60,518 nucleotides of DNA. Source: Paracoccaceae bacterium. GTDB taxonomy: Bacteria > Pseudomonadota > Alphaproteobacteria > Rhodobacterales > Rhodobacteraceae. Below are positions 18,428-27,411 of the stretch, one piece after another. Location: contig JAGWAS010000028.1 of NCBI GenBank assembly GCA_021296235.1, positions 1,405 through 61,922 of the forward strand, read 5' to 3'. A program made the translations under genes and the position numbers. The notes beneath the pieces were generated by a model that was given only the letters and a program-made list of their open reading frames with translations, did not search any database and was not told the origin of the DNA. Every line of letters begins with the position of its first letter. The stretch's first letter is position 1.

Positions 18428-18478
18428 CTCCGCTCACTGGCGTTGGTGGCATATATTTTACAACAATTATGAATTGAT

Positions 18479-18517
18479 TTGACAACTTGTCAAGCATGTA
18501 TAGAATTGGTTTGACAA
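18479..18517 (+). promoter_or_regulatory. Promoter and GntR operator of the second family 5 transporter operon
   Basis: TTGACAACTTGTCAA at 18479-18493 is a perfect inverted repeat and contains a consensus -35 TTGACA; TAGAAT at 18501-18506 follows after 16 bp as the -10 box. A second half-site TTGACAA lies at 18511-18517, near the expected transcription start. This is a typical layout for a GntR repressor blocking polymerase. Confidence 0.65.
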
Positions 18518-18555
18518 CTGCACCTAATTGTTAATCGTCAATAGGAGGAAAAACC

Positions 18556-20481
18556 ATGAAATCTCTCGATCGGCTTTGTGCCTCGCTGACCTCGACAGCG
18601 CTTGGCGTTGTGATGTTGCCATTGGCGACATTTGCAGCGAACGAAGCACCGATGTTGTCGCAAATGGTCGCAGCAGGTGAACTGCCGCCCGTGGATGAGC
18701 GGCTGCCCGCAAATCCCGAAATTGTCACACCGTTGGATTCGATCGGTGTTTACGGGGGTACCATCCGCCGTGTTCTCGGCGGCTCGAATGACCACAACTC
18801 CATCCTTCGCTTTGTCAGCCCACAGGGGCTCACGCGTTGGAAGCCGGACTTCTCGCAGGTGATTCCAAACGTTGCCGAAAGCTGGACCGTGAATGAGGAA
18901 GGGTCAGAATTCACCTTCAAGCTGCGGGAGGGAATGAAATGGTCTGACGGCAGCCCATTCACGGCCGACGACATCATGTTCTATGTTGAGGACCTGCTGC
19001 ACAACAGCGAGTTTTATCCCAACCCGCCGGCCCGATACGTGGTCGCCGACGCGGCCATGACCGCAGAGAAAATTGATGACGTCACGGTGGTGTTGAAGTT
19101 CGCCGCTCCCTACGGGACGTTCCTGACCGAGCTCGCGACACCGCTGGCACAGGAACCGGTGCTGTGGGCCAAACACTATTGCAGCCAGTTCCACCCGAAA
19201 TACAACCCGGATGTTCAGGCCATGGTTGACAGCACCGAAGCCGTCGAAGACTGGCCAAGCCTCTTTCGGCTGAAGTGCGGCGAAGTCGAGGCCCCCAACC
19301 GTTGGGCCAACCATGAACGTCCAACACTTGATCCGTGGGTGGCAACCGAACAGGGCTACACTGCCGGCGCAACCCAAGTGGTCATGACGCGCAACCCGTA
19401 TTTCTGGCAGGTGGACACCGAGGGCAATCAACTGCCATATGTCGACACACTTCAGATGGGTGTGGCACAGGACAACCAGACCCTGTTGCTTGAAGCCGTC
19501 GCTGGAAACATTGACATGCAGAGGCGCAGGATTTCCAAACTTTCGAACAAGCCCGTCCTGTCTGAAGCGGCAGAGAGTGGCGGATATCGCCTGTACGAAT
19601 TGGATTCGGCCAACTCAAATGACATGGCAATTCACTTCAATCACACCCACAAGGATCCGATAATGCGCGAATTCATCCGCAACAGGGATGTTCGTGTGGC
19701 ATTGTCGTTGGCCATTGATCGCGATGAGATCATTGACATCGTTTATCAGGGTGTAGGAGAACCATGGCAGATTGGTCCGCGTCCAACACATGTCCTCTTC
19801 AACGAACAGCTTGGACGTCAGCACATCGAATTTGACCCTGACATGGCCAATGAGATGCTTGACGCAGCGGGCTATTCCGAACGCGACAGCGACGGTTATC
19901 GCATGTTCTCCGATGGCCGAAGGATTGAGTTCAACGTGAACTACACCGGGATTGAGGCGCCACAGTGGGGCGATGCTCTTGAGATTATTCGCGATCACTG
20001 GAGTGAGATTGGAATCGGCCTGAATGCAACTTCGGTCGAACGCTCAATCTACTATTCCCGCGGTGAAGCCAACGAGCACGATTTCATGGTTTGGGGCGCA
20101 CCGGGCGGTTTGGATCCAACGCTGTCTCCGCGCGATGTCTTGGCGGTTCATCCGCAGGCGAGTTGGTTCGCAATTCCTTGGACGCGCTGGTACCTGTCAG
20201 GTGGTTCTGAAGGCGAAGAGCCGAGCGATACGATGAAAGAGCGCCTTGCCCTATATGATGCCTTCAAGAAAGAGGCAGATCAGACAAAGGCCCTTGATAT
20301 CTTTCGCGAGATCCACCAGATCGCGGCCGATGAGTTCGAGATCTTCGGGATCACCCTGGCCCCGAACCAAATCGGCGTGGTCAACGTAAATCTGCGCAAT
20401 GTGCCGGAAATCATGCCGGGAAGCTGGATGTATCCTGATCCTGGACCGACACTTCCGCAAACCTATTACTACGCTCAATAG
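18556..20481 (+). CDS. ABC transporter substrate-binding protein, family 5, large type
   Basis: A 641-residue periplasmic binding protein, longer than the usual 520-540. It has a Sec signal (STALGVVMLPLATFAANE) and family 5 segments VAESWTVNEEGSEFTFKLREGMKW, GSPFTADDIMFYVEDLL and RNRDVRVALSLAIDRDEI. Large members of this type with long-linker permeases serve for oligosaccharide-like or opine ligands as well as peptides. AGGAGG just upstream gives a very strong ribosome binding site. It is the first gene of an operon running to 27016 that also contains two enolase-superfamily dehydratases, so an acidic sugar or oligouronide ligand is inferred. Confidence 0.92.
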   Translation: MKSLDRLCASLTSTALGVVMLPLATFAANEAPMLSQMVAAGELPPVDERLPANPEIVTPLDSIGVYGGTIRRVLGGSNDHNSILRFVSPQGLTRWKPDFSQVIPNVAESWTVNEEGSEFTFKLREGMKWSDGSPFTADDIMFYVEDLLHNSEFYPNPPARYVVADAAMTAEKIDDVTVVLKFAAPYGTFLTELATPLAQEPVLWAKHYCSQFHPKYNPDVQAMVDSTEAVEDWPSLFRLKCGEVEAPNRWANHERPTLDPWVATEQGYTAGATQVVMTRNPYFWQVDTEGNQLPYVDTLQMGVAQDNQTLLLEAVAGNIDMQRRRISKLSNKPVLSEAAESGGYRLYELDSANSNDMAIHFNHTHKDPIMREFIRNRDVRVALSLAIDRDEIIDIVYQGVGEPWQIGPRPTHVLFNEQLGRQHIEFDPDMANEMLDAAGYSERDSDGYRMFSDGRRIEFNVNYTGIEAPQWGDALEIIRDHWSEIGIGLNATSVERSIYYSRGEANEHDFMVWGAPGGLDPTLSPRDVLAVHPQASWFAIPWTRWYLSGGSEGEEPSDTMKERLALYDAFKKEADQTKALDIFREIHQIAADEFEIFGITLAPNQIGVVNVNLRNVPEIMPGSWMYPDPGPTLPQTYYYAQ

Positions 20482-20499
20482 TCGAGCATTCCGAATGAA

Positions 20500-20525
20500 G
20501 ACCGGCCCGGGAAATCGGGCCGGTC
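20500..20525 (+). promoter_or_regulatory. Strong intercistronic stem-loop after the binding protein gene
   Basis: GACCGGCCCG (20500-20509) pairs perfectly with CGGGCCGGTC (20516-20525) across a six-base loop. No T-run follows, so it is not a classical terminator. A hairpin here, between binding protein and permease, usually protects the upstream message from exonucleases and lowers downstream expression. Confidence 0.6.
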
Positions 20526-20544
20526 AATCTGGAGAAGGGCAGCG

Positions 20545-21531
20545 ATGATCTGGCGCTACATACTGAAGCGAGTGTTTTGGATGGTGCCCTTCCTATTCGC
20601 GGTATCAATTGTTGCTTTTCTGCTTATTCAAGCGCCGCCCGGCGATTTCCTGACCACCTATATGGCGAAGCTTGGCGAAAGCAACGAAGTGCTTGATCAG
20701 GCCACCATCGACAATTTGCGTCAAAGGTTCGGGCTTGATCAGCCGATTTATGTTCAGTATTTCAAATGGATCAGTCGCCTTATTGTGGGTGATTTCGGAA
20801 TGAGTTTCGAGTGGCGCCAGCCGGTCAGCGACTTGGTCTGGGAGCGAATGGGCCTAACGCTTTGCCTGTCGTTTGCCACGCTTTTGTTCACTTGGGCAGT
20901 TGCATTCCCGATCGGTGTCTATTCAGCTGTCCGCAAATATTCGATCGGCGACTACATCGCGACGACCATTGGCTTCATCGGCATCGCCACTCCAAATTTT
21001 CTGCTGGCACTAATTCTCATGTATATTGGTGTCGTCTATTTTGGATCCGATGTGGGAGGACTTTTTTCCCCGGAATTCAAAAATGCCGCCTGGTCATGGG
21101 CCAAAGTCTGGGATTTGATGAAACACCTCTGGCTTCCTGTGGTTGTGCTTGGCACATCAGCGACCGCAAGCCTCATACGGATCATGCGGGCAAACCTGCT
21201 TGATGAATTGAACAAGCCGTATGTCGATACAGCGCGCGCCAAGGGACTCAGCGAATTTTGGCTAATCATGAAATACCCGGTGCGGGTGGCGCTAAATCCA
21301 TTCATTTCGACCATTGGCTGGGTGTTGCCGAACCTCGTCTCAGGTGCAGTGGTTACGGCAATCGTGCTCAGTCTTCCGACCGCAGGGCCCCTCATGCTGC
21401 AGGCGCTGCTGTCGCAGGACATGTTTCTTGCCGGTGCCTTTGTGCTGCTCCTCTCGTCGCTTACCGTGGTTGGCATGCTCATTTCCGACATCCTGTTGGT
21501 GCTGCTTGATCCGCGGGTGAAATATGACTGA
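20545..21531 (+). CDS. ABC transporter permease, DppB/OppB type
   Basis: Inner-membrane permease of 328 residues. It has the first helix VAFLLIQAPPGDF, the FGLDQPIYVQYFKW motif, further membrane helices, the EAA loop ARAKGLSEFWLIMKYPVRVAL and the C-terminal LLDPRVKYD. GGAGAAGG lies before the ATG. It overlaps the next gene by 8 bp. It would pair with the 379-residue permease to form the membrane channel. Confidence 0.94.
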   Translation: MIWRYILKRVFWMVPFLFAVSIVAFLLIQAPPGDFLTTYMAKLGESNEVLDQATIDNLRQRFGLDQPIYVQYFKWISRLIVGDFGMSFEWRQPVSDLVWERMGLTLCLSFATLLFTWAVAFPIGVYSAVRKYSIGDYIATTIGFIGIATPNFLLALILMYIGVVYFGSDVGGLFSPEFKNAAWSWAKVWDLMKHLWLPVVVLGTSATASLIRIMRANLLDELNKPYVDTARAKGLSEFWLIMKYPVRVALNPFISTIGWVLPNLVSGAVVTAIVLSLPTAGPLMLQALLSQDMFLAGAFVLLLSSLTVVGMLISDILLVLLDPRVKYD

Positions 21532-22663
21532 GACGTCCGTTCCGGAGGTTTCCATCCGGACAGGACAACGCAACCGCCAGGTTGCAATCGCCTCGCAGTG
21601 GCAGTTGACGTGGTGGTCCTTCAAAAAACACAAACTTGCGACCGTCAGTCTTTGGGTGGTTGGATTGATGTATTTCATCTCGCTGTTTTGTGAGTTCATT
21701 GCGCCCGACAATCCCTCCAAGCCGAACCGCCGGTCAGTTTATCAGCCACCGCAGATGATCCATTTCATCGACAAAGTCGACGGAAGCACGCGCATCAGGC
21801 CATATGTCTACAAAATGAACCGCATCCGTGATCCGGAAACGCTGCGCATCTCCTACGAACGCTCGGGCGACAAGATCTATCTCAAGCTATTCGGCGAAGG
21901 GCCAAAGTACGAGTTTTGGGGATTGTGGGAAACCAAGATCCATCTGCTTGCCACCGAAAATCCACGTGAGAAATTCTTCCTTTTTGGCGCCGACCGTTTG
22001 GGGCGCGACATGTTCAGCCGCGTGATGTACGGCACCAGGATTTCCATGTCGATTGGCCTTGTTGGCGTTGCAATCTCATTGGTGCTGGGAATCCTGCTTG
22101 GCGGGTTGTCCGGCTTTTATGGCGGGCGAGTTGACGTTGTCATTCAACGGCTGATTGAATTCGTTCTCAGCCTGCCGACCATCCCGATCTGGCTGGCACT
22201 GGCTGCCTCGCTGCCGCCGTCTTGGCCAATCTATCAGCAGTATTTTGTCATCACTCTCATTGTCTCCATGGTGGGGTGGACCGAATTGGGTCGAGTTGTT
22301 CGCGGACGTTTCCTCGCAATGAAAAACGACGATTTCGTGGTTGCCGCCCGCCTCGACGGAGTATCCGAAGCACGGGTGATATTTCGCCACATGCTGCCTT
22401 CACTGACGTCGCACATCATTGCGTCGTTGACGCTCGCAATTCCGCTCATGATACTTGCGGAAACTGGACTCAGCTTCCTTGGCCTCGGCCTGCAGCCGCC
22501 GGCGATTTCCTGGGGCGTGTTGCTCAAGGAAGCTCAGAACATCATCTCGATTAGCCAGGCACCCTGGCTTTTTATCCCTGGCGGTGCTGTGGTTATTGCG
22601 GTTCTGGCCTTCAACTTTCTCGGAGACGGCATGCGCGATGCTGCAGACCCCTACGGCCACTGA
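21524..22663 (+). CDS. ABC transporter permease, DppC/OppC type with long periplasmic insert
   Basis: A 379-residue permease, longer than the usual 280-300. After an N-terminal cytoplasmic stretch and the first helix there is an insert at about residues 65-150 (YQPPQMIHFIDKVDGS ... LATENPREKFFLFGADRLG) before the conserved GADRLGRDMFSR segment. The EAA loop is ARLDGVSEARVIFRHMLP, and the protein ends FNFLGDGMRDAADP. Permeases with this insert usually accompany large family 5 binding proteins, as here. Confidence 0.93.
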   Translation: MTETSVPEVSIRTGQRNRQVAIASQWQLTWWSFKKHKLATVSLWVVGLMYFISLFCEFIAPDNPSKPNRRSVYQPPQMIHFIDKVDGSTRIRPYVYKMNRIRDPETLRISYERSGDKIYLKLFGEGPKYEFWGLWETKIHLLATENPREKFFLFGADRLGRDMFSRVMYGTRISMSIGLVGVAISLVLGILLGGLSGFYGGRVDVVIQRLIEFVLSLPTIPIWLALAASLPPSWPIYQQYFVITLIVSMVGWTELGRVVRGRFLAMKNDDFVVAARLDGVSEARVIFRHMLPSLTSHIIASLTLAIPLMILAETGLSFLGLGLQPPAISWGVLLKEAQNIISISQAPWLFIPGGAVVIAVLAFNFLGDGMRDAADPYGH

Positions 22664-24341
22664 CCCTGCAATCCTCTCCGTCAAGGATCTGCATGTCGGC
22701 TTCGACATGCGGCAGGGAATGCTCAATGTCCTGCACGGTGTCGGATTTGAGCTTCATCGCAATCGCACCACCGCCATTGTCGGCGAATCAGGATCCGGCA
22801 AATCGGTGAGTGCACGAGCAATTCTCAACATGGTCCCCCGCCCCGGAATCATCAGCGGCGGTCAAATCCTGTTTCGACCGAAGGCGGACGAAGAAACAAT
22901 CCTCACTTCGCTTGATCCCCGCGGCAAGGAAATTCGCAAGATCCGCGGTGGACGGATCGGGATGATCTTTCAGGAACCGATGAGTTCACTTTCCCCGGTG
23001 CACACAATTGGCAATCAGATTGTTGAGGCCATCCGGTTGCATCGCAAGGTGGCAAACAAGGAAGCACGGGTGATCGCCCGTGAAATTTTGGAACAGGTTG
23101 AGATTCCCCGTGCCGAACGGGCGCTTGACCAGTACGCTTTTGAATTTTCCGGCGGCATGCGCCAACGCGCAATGATTGCCATGGCGCTTTCGTGCCACCC
23201 TGACGTGCTCATTGCTGACGAACCAACAACGGCATTGGATGTTACCACGCAGGCGGAGATTCTTGATCTGATGGGCCGGCTGCAGCGGGAACTTCGAATG
23301 GCGATAATGTTCATCACTCACGACATGGGTGTTGTTGCAGAAATCGCCGACGATGTTGTGGTTATGGAGAAGGGCCATGTGGTGGAGCGTGGTGAGACGC
23401 ACGCCCTCTTTTCCCGGCAATCCCATCCCTATACGGAGAAACTTCTGGGTGCCGTCAAACGACTGGATCAACCGGCCGACGCAAAGGTTGGTCCCGAACC
23501 GGATGCGCCGGATATCCTTTCGGTCGTTGACCTGAAGCTCCACTTCCACAAGCGCGCGGGATTCCTGCAGAGAATCACCGAAACAACCAAGGCCGTGGAT
23601 GGTGTTTGTTTCAATTTGCGAATGGGCGAAGCATTGGGAATAGTTGGCGAAAGCGGCTCGGGAAAGACCACGGTGGGACGTTGTGTCGCACGGGTCTACG
23701 AACCGACCGATGGCTCAATCTCCTACCGGGGCGCAGATCTGGTGGCAGCGGAAAAAGAAGAATTGAAGCGCTACCGCAAGCAGATCAGGATGATCTTTCA
23801 GGATCCGTTTGCATCGCTGAACCCTCGCATGACAGTCAAACAGATCATCGCCGAGCCCATGATTGCCTATGGCGATGCCAAGACTCAAGATCTTGAGGAG
23901 CGCGTTGCATCACTCCTTTCCGAAGTTGGTTTGGATCCTGGCATGATGGAGAGATACCCGCATGCATTCTCAGGCGGCCAGCGACAGCGAATTGTGGTGG
24001 CTCGGGCCATTGCATTGGAACCAAAACTGGTGATTGCCGATGAGCCGACCTCGGCACTTGATGTTTCAATTCGAACTCAGGTCTTGGATCTGCTGCTGCG
24101 CCTCCAAGCCGAGATGGGTTTGAGCTTCATCTTCATCTCGCACGATATGGCCGTAATTCGATATTTCTGCGACCGAGTGGCGGTGATGTATCAGGGGAAG
24201 ATCGTCGAAATCGGTGAGACCGAACAGATCATCACCGACCCGCAGCACCCCTACACCAAGGCCCTGCTGTCCTCAGTTCCGATCTCGGACCCAAGCCAGC
24301 GCGGCACCCGCCAGCGTCACCGGTACGTTGAGAACGCGTGA
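22638..24341 (+). CDS. ABC transporter ATPase with two nucleotide-binding domains (DppD-DppF fusion)
   Basis: The 567-residue protein carries two complete ATPase cassettes. Domain 1: Walker A GESGSGKS, signature FSGGMRQR, Walker [14 protein letters not shown]-loop THDMG. Domain 2: Walker A GESGSGKT, Q-loop IFQDPFASLNPRMT, signature FSGGQRQR, Walker B LVIADEPTSALD, H-loop SHDMA. Both have the C-terminal QHPYT or SHPYT element of oligopeptide ATPases. I chose ATG 22638, which overlaps the permease end by 26 bp, because the conserved part begins right after it; an upstream ATG at 22455 would lie in a shadow frame. Confidence 0.92.
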   Translation: MLQTPTATDPAILSVKDLHVGFDMRQGMLNVLHGVGFELHRNRTTAIVGESGSGKSVSARAILNMVPRPGIISGGQILFRPKADEETILTSLDPRGKEIRKIRGGRIGMIFQEPMSSLSPVHTIGNQIVEAIRLHRKVANKEARVIAREILEQVEIPRAERALDQYAFEFSGGMRQRAMIAMALSCHPDVLIADEPTTALDVTTQAEILDLMGRLQRELRMAIMFITHDMGVVAEIADDVVVMEKGHVVERGETHALFSRQSHPYTEKLLGAVKRLDQPADAKVGPEPDAPDILSVVDLKLHFHKRAGFLQRITETTKAVDGVCFNLRMGEALGIVGESGSGKTTVGRCVARVYEPTDGSISYRGADLVAAEKEELKRYRKQIRMIFQDPFASLNPRMTVKQIIAEPMIAYGDAKTQDLEERVASLLSEVGLDPGMMERYPHAFSGGQRQRIVVARAIALEPKLVIADEPTSALDVSIRTQVLDLLLRLQAEMGLSFIFISHDMAVIRYFCDRVAVMYQGKIVEIGETEQIITDPQHPYTKALLSSVPISDPSQRGTRQRHRYVENA

Positions 24342-24642
24342 ACATCACTGCCGGACGCACAAATCTGAGGCAGCAATCCTTTATGCCGCACCGACCATTC
24401 GCTTCGGTTTGCCCCACGAACCGCCCGCACTTCGCGACAGGCATCCTTTTGTGCAGGGGCAACCGGCGACAATGCCGAAGATCAAGTGGGCCAAGGGCCA
24501 TTGCAAGCTGGCGCACTGAGCGGCACAGGCATATGCATTGAAATTCGGATCAGAGAGAACAAATCAAAATACTGATTGATTGCCGGTTTGCCGTCGGACG
24601 AACCGCAAGAACCATGCGCGATCTGATTTGGAAGGAACAACA
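24342..24642. other. Intergenic gap inside the sugar-acid operon
   Basis: About 300 bp between the double ATPase gene and the next dehydratase, same strand. No ORF with motifs and no obvious terminator; a secondary promoter could lie here. Confidence 0.4.
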
Positions 24643-25794
24643 ATGAAAATTGAATCCGTCGACGCAAAGATCTTCCATCACAAGACAAATCAATCCCGAG
24701 ACAGTGACGGGCACGCCCATCCGGGCCCGGCGATTGATGCCACCAGTGCATTATTGGTCATCAGCTGTGATGATGGGACAACCGGCAACCTGATTGCACG
24801 ACCGGGCGATGTGGAAGATTCACTGCTCGACCAATTCGTTCGCCCGTTGCTTCTTGGCCAGGATCCGATGAGGCCGGAAGCGATTTGGAACTCACTTTAC
24901 AAATGGCAGCGCGGAAGCGCCGGCAAGTTGACCGACCGCGTACTCTGTGCCGTGGATTTGACACTCTGGGATCTGATTGGAAAGGCTTGCGGCCAGCCGG
25001 TTTGGAAGCTTCTCGGCGGATATCGGGACAAGATCGTTGCCTATGGCTCAACAATGTGCGGCGATGACCTTAAGGGAGGGCTCGCAACGCCCGAGGATTA
25101 TGCACAATTCGCGGAATGGATGGTGAAGGAACGAGGTTACCGGGCAATCAAACTTCATGGCTGGATGCCGCCAATTCCGGGTGCGCCCGACGTAAGGAAG
25201 GACCATTTGGCGTGTGCTGCGGTGCGCGAAGCAGTGGGACCGGACGTTCCCCTGATGCTGGACCCCAATCACTGGTACTCACGTGCCGACTCCCTCTGGC
25301 TCTGCCAGCGCCTCGAAGAACTGAATTTTCATTGGATCGAAGAAATGATGGAGGAAGCCTCGCTGTCCTCCTACCAGTGGCTGACTTCGCGCACCCCGCG
25401 CATAAACATCCTCGGTCCGGAATCAATGACCGGCAAGCACTGGACGCGAGCGGAATGGGCAGCCAACGGTGCGTGCGACATGTTGCGGACGGGAGTTTGG
25501 GATGTGGGCGGCATTTCGCCGGCGCTGAAGACGGCGAAACTCGCCGAATGCTTCCATATGTCCTGCGAAATCCACGGCACAGGGGCCGGCAACATGGCCG
25601 TGGCCGCCGCAATCCCCAACACGACCTACTACGAGCGCGGATTGCTGCATCCGTTCATCAACTACGAAGAACCTCGCGCCCACCAGAACCGGATTGACGA
25701 CGAAATGGATTCCGAAGGCTTTGTGCACTTCCGGAATGAGCCGGGCTTGGGACAGGACCTCAACCTCGACTACATTGAGAACAATCTTGACTGA
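24643..25794 (+). CDS. Enolase-superfamily sugar-acid dehydratase, mandelate racemase subgroup
   Basis: A 383-residue enolase-fold protein. The capping domain begins MKIESVDAKIFHH. The barrel has IKLHGWMPP (Lys, then His at +2), metal ligands in LMLDPNHWYS, WIEEMMEE and LGPESMTGK, a distal Asp in VWDVGG, and a His in CEIHGTGAGN. The Lys and His pair on opposite faces is typical of racemase and dehydratase members acting on sugar acids. AAGGA precedes ATG 24643; an upstream ATG at 24580 has no such signal. It overlaps the glucarate dehydratase gene, so the two enzymes are probably made together. Substrate unknown; galactarate and related aldarates are candidates. Confidence 0.85.
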   Translation: MKIESVDAKIFHHKTNQSRDSDGHAHPGPAIDATSALLVISCDDGTTGNLIARPGDVEDSLLDQFVRPLLLGQDPMRPEAIWNSLYKWQRGSAGKLTDRVLCAVDLTLWDLIGKACGQPVWKLLGGYRDKIVAYGSTMCGDDLKGGLATPEDYAQFAEWMVKERGYRAIKLHGWMPPIPGAPDVRKDHLACAAVREAVGPDVPLMLDPNHWYSRADSLWLCQRLEELNFHWIEEMMEEASLSSYQWLTSRTPRINILGPESMTGKHWTRAEWAANGACDMLRTGVWDVGGISPALKTAKLAECFHMSCEIHGTGAGNMAVAAAIPNTTYYERGLLHPFINYEEPRAHQNRIDDEMDSEGFVHFRNEPGLGQDLNLDYIENNLD

Positions 25795-27016
25795 TTTGCG
25801 CATTGCCGATGTTCGGGTAACGCCCATTGCATTCGCCGACCCGCCGCTTCTGAACAATTCCGGCTGCCATCAGCCCTATGCACTGCGTTCGATCATCGAA
25901 GTCGAAACTGAAGGCGGAATTGTCGGACTCGGCGAAAGTTATGGCAGTAAATCCATCTTGGACGGGTTGGCGGCAGTTGCCGCACAATGCCCGGGACTTC
26001 GGGTTACCGACATCAATGGTCTTCGGCGCGTTGCGCACAGCTTGAGAAATGCGGGCGACGAAAGTTCAATGAGGCGCATTGTCGGTGCCATCGAGGTGGC
26101 AATGTGGGACGCGCACGGCAAAACAACAGGGCAACGCGTGTGCGATCTCTTGGGTGGACAGGTTCGGGAAACCGTGCCGTTTGCGGCTTATCTCTTTTAC
26201 AAGTTTGCCGGCCACGCAGGGGTTGGGGCAGAGGATGCCTGGGGCGAAGTTCTGAGCCCTGAGCAATTGGTGGATGAAGCCCGTGGGATGATCGAAGCGC
26301 ACGGATTTCGCGCGATTAAACTCAAAGGCGGAATCCTTGAACCTGACTCGGAAATCGCCGGGCTAAATGCTCTTAGAGCCGCCTTCCCCGACGCACCGCT
26401 CAGAATCGACCCAAACGGGGGTTGGAGTTTGCATACGACACTTGGATTGCTGCCAAGGCTGGAAGGACTTGTCGAGTATCTGGAAGATCCCACACTTGGA
26501 ATCGACGCCATGGCAGCGGTTCAGGCCAAGACTGACATTCCGCTTGCCACCAACATGTGCATCGTTGCTCCGGAGCATCTTCCACCTGGACTTGCGCAGC
26601 GCGCAGTGCGGGTGATTCTGTCGGATCATCATTTCTGGGGCGGGCTTGCTGCCAGCCGTGAATTGGCACGAATTTGCGCAATCTGGGGAATAGGGTTGTC
26701 AATGCACTCCAACTCACATCTGGGCATCAGTTTGGCTGCAATGACCCATCTTGCAGCTTCCACACCAAATCTGACCCATGATTGCGATACCCATTATCCT
26801 TGGCAAACCGACGAAGTCATCGAGGGCGGAAAACTCATCTTTCATAATGGCGCACTGAGTGTTCCGGAAGGGCCTGGTTTGGGCGTGAGCCTGGACAGAC
26901 AAGCTCTTGCGCGGCTTCACCACAACTATACCAATCACGGTTATGGCACTCGCGACGATGAGTCTGAAATGCAAAAACACCAGCCGAACTGGAGATTTGA
27001 GCGACCGCGGTATTGA
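25787..27016 (+). CDS. gudD: Glucarate dehydratase-like enzyme
   Basis: The 409-residue protein follows glucarate dehydratase closely: LNNSGCHQPYALRSIIEV at the start, catalytic KxK in AIKLKGGIL, metal Asp in RIDPNGGW, Glu in YLEDP, Asn in LATNMCIV, the Asp-His region ILSDHHFWGG, the catalytic His in GLSMHSNSHLGISLA, and DTHYPWQ. It would dehydrate D-glucarate (possibly L-idarate) to 5-keto-4-deoxyglucarate. I take TTG 25787 as start, overlapping the previous gene by 8 bp and giving MTDLRIADVRVTPIAF; an ATG at 25694 lies inside the preceding gene. The C-terminal 15 residues are charged and variable. Confidence 0.87.
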   Translation: MTDLRIADVRVTPIAFADPPLLNNSGCHQPYALRSIIEVETEGGIVGLGESYGSKSILDGLAAVAAQCPGLRVTDINGLRRVAHSLRNAGDESSMRRIVGAIEVAMWDAHGKTTGQRVCDLLGGQVRETVPFAAYLFYKFAGHAGVGAEDAWGEVLSPEQLVDEARGMIEAHGFRAIKLKGGILEPDSEIAGLNALRAAFPDAPLRIDPNGGWSLHTTLGLLPRLEGLVEYLEDPTLGIDAMAAVQAKTDIPLATNMCIVAPEHLPPGLAQRAVRVILSDHHFWGGLAASRELARICAIWGIGLSMHSNSHLGISLAAMTHLAASTPNLTHDCDTHYPWQTDEVIEGGKLIFHNGALSVPEGPGLGVSLDRQALARLHHNYTNHGYGTRDDESEMQKHQPNWRFERPRY

Positions 27017-27411
27017 CCTGTTCGCAGATGCAAACGTGCTGTTTCGACCCGCAGCTGTTGGGATTGAACCTTGCCGGTCCGCAGCATTTTTTTGAGAACC
27101 GGCGGTCAGTGTCAAGAATCACCAAGAGGCCACCCGTAAACAACTCCATAAGTGGTCCGCCCGGAAATGTCCGTATGCGATGGTCTTCTGGGAGGTGAGC
27201 GTCGCTCACCATTGCAATCATTGGAATTCGCGGCTTTGATTGCCGGTACCAATGGACGCATGCCCTGCAGGAATGAACGAGGTCACAAAGCGAATCCTAC
27301 TATTGGATCAGGATCTTCAAAATTGCTGCCGCTCAACCAATCAACGCAGCACGCCGGAATTGCCGGTGCTGCTCAATAATGTCGGTTACCATGTCGACAG
27401 CGCATGGATTT
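27017..27411. other. Gap between convergent genes, with a hairpin at 27346-27372
   Basis: No gene is seen in 395 bp. GCAGCA...TGCTGC with inner CCGG/CCGG arms at about 27346-27372 can fold into a hairpin. It lies between the convergent ends of the glucarate dehydratase and FAD oxidoreductase genes and could help end transcription, but it has no T-run. Confidence 0.4.
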
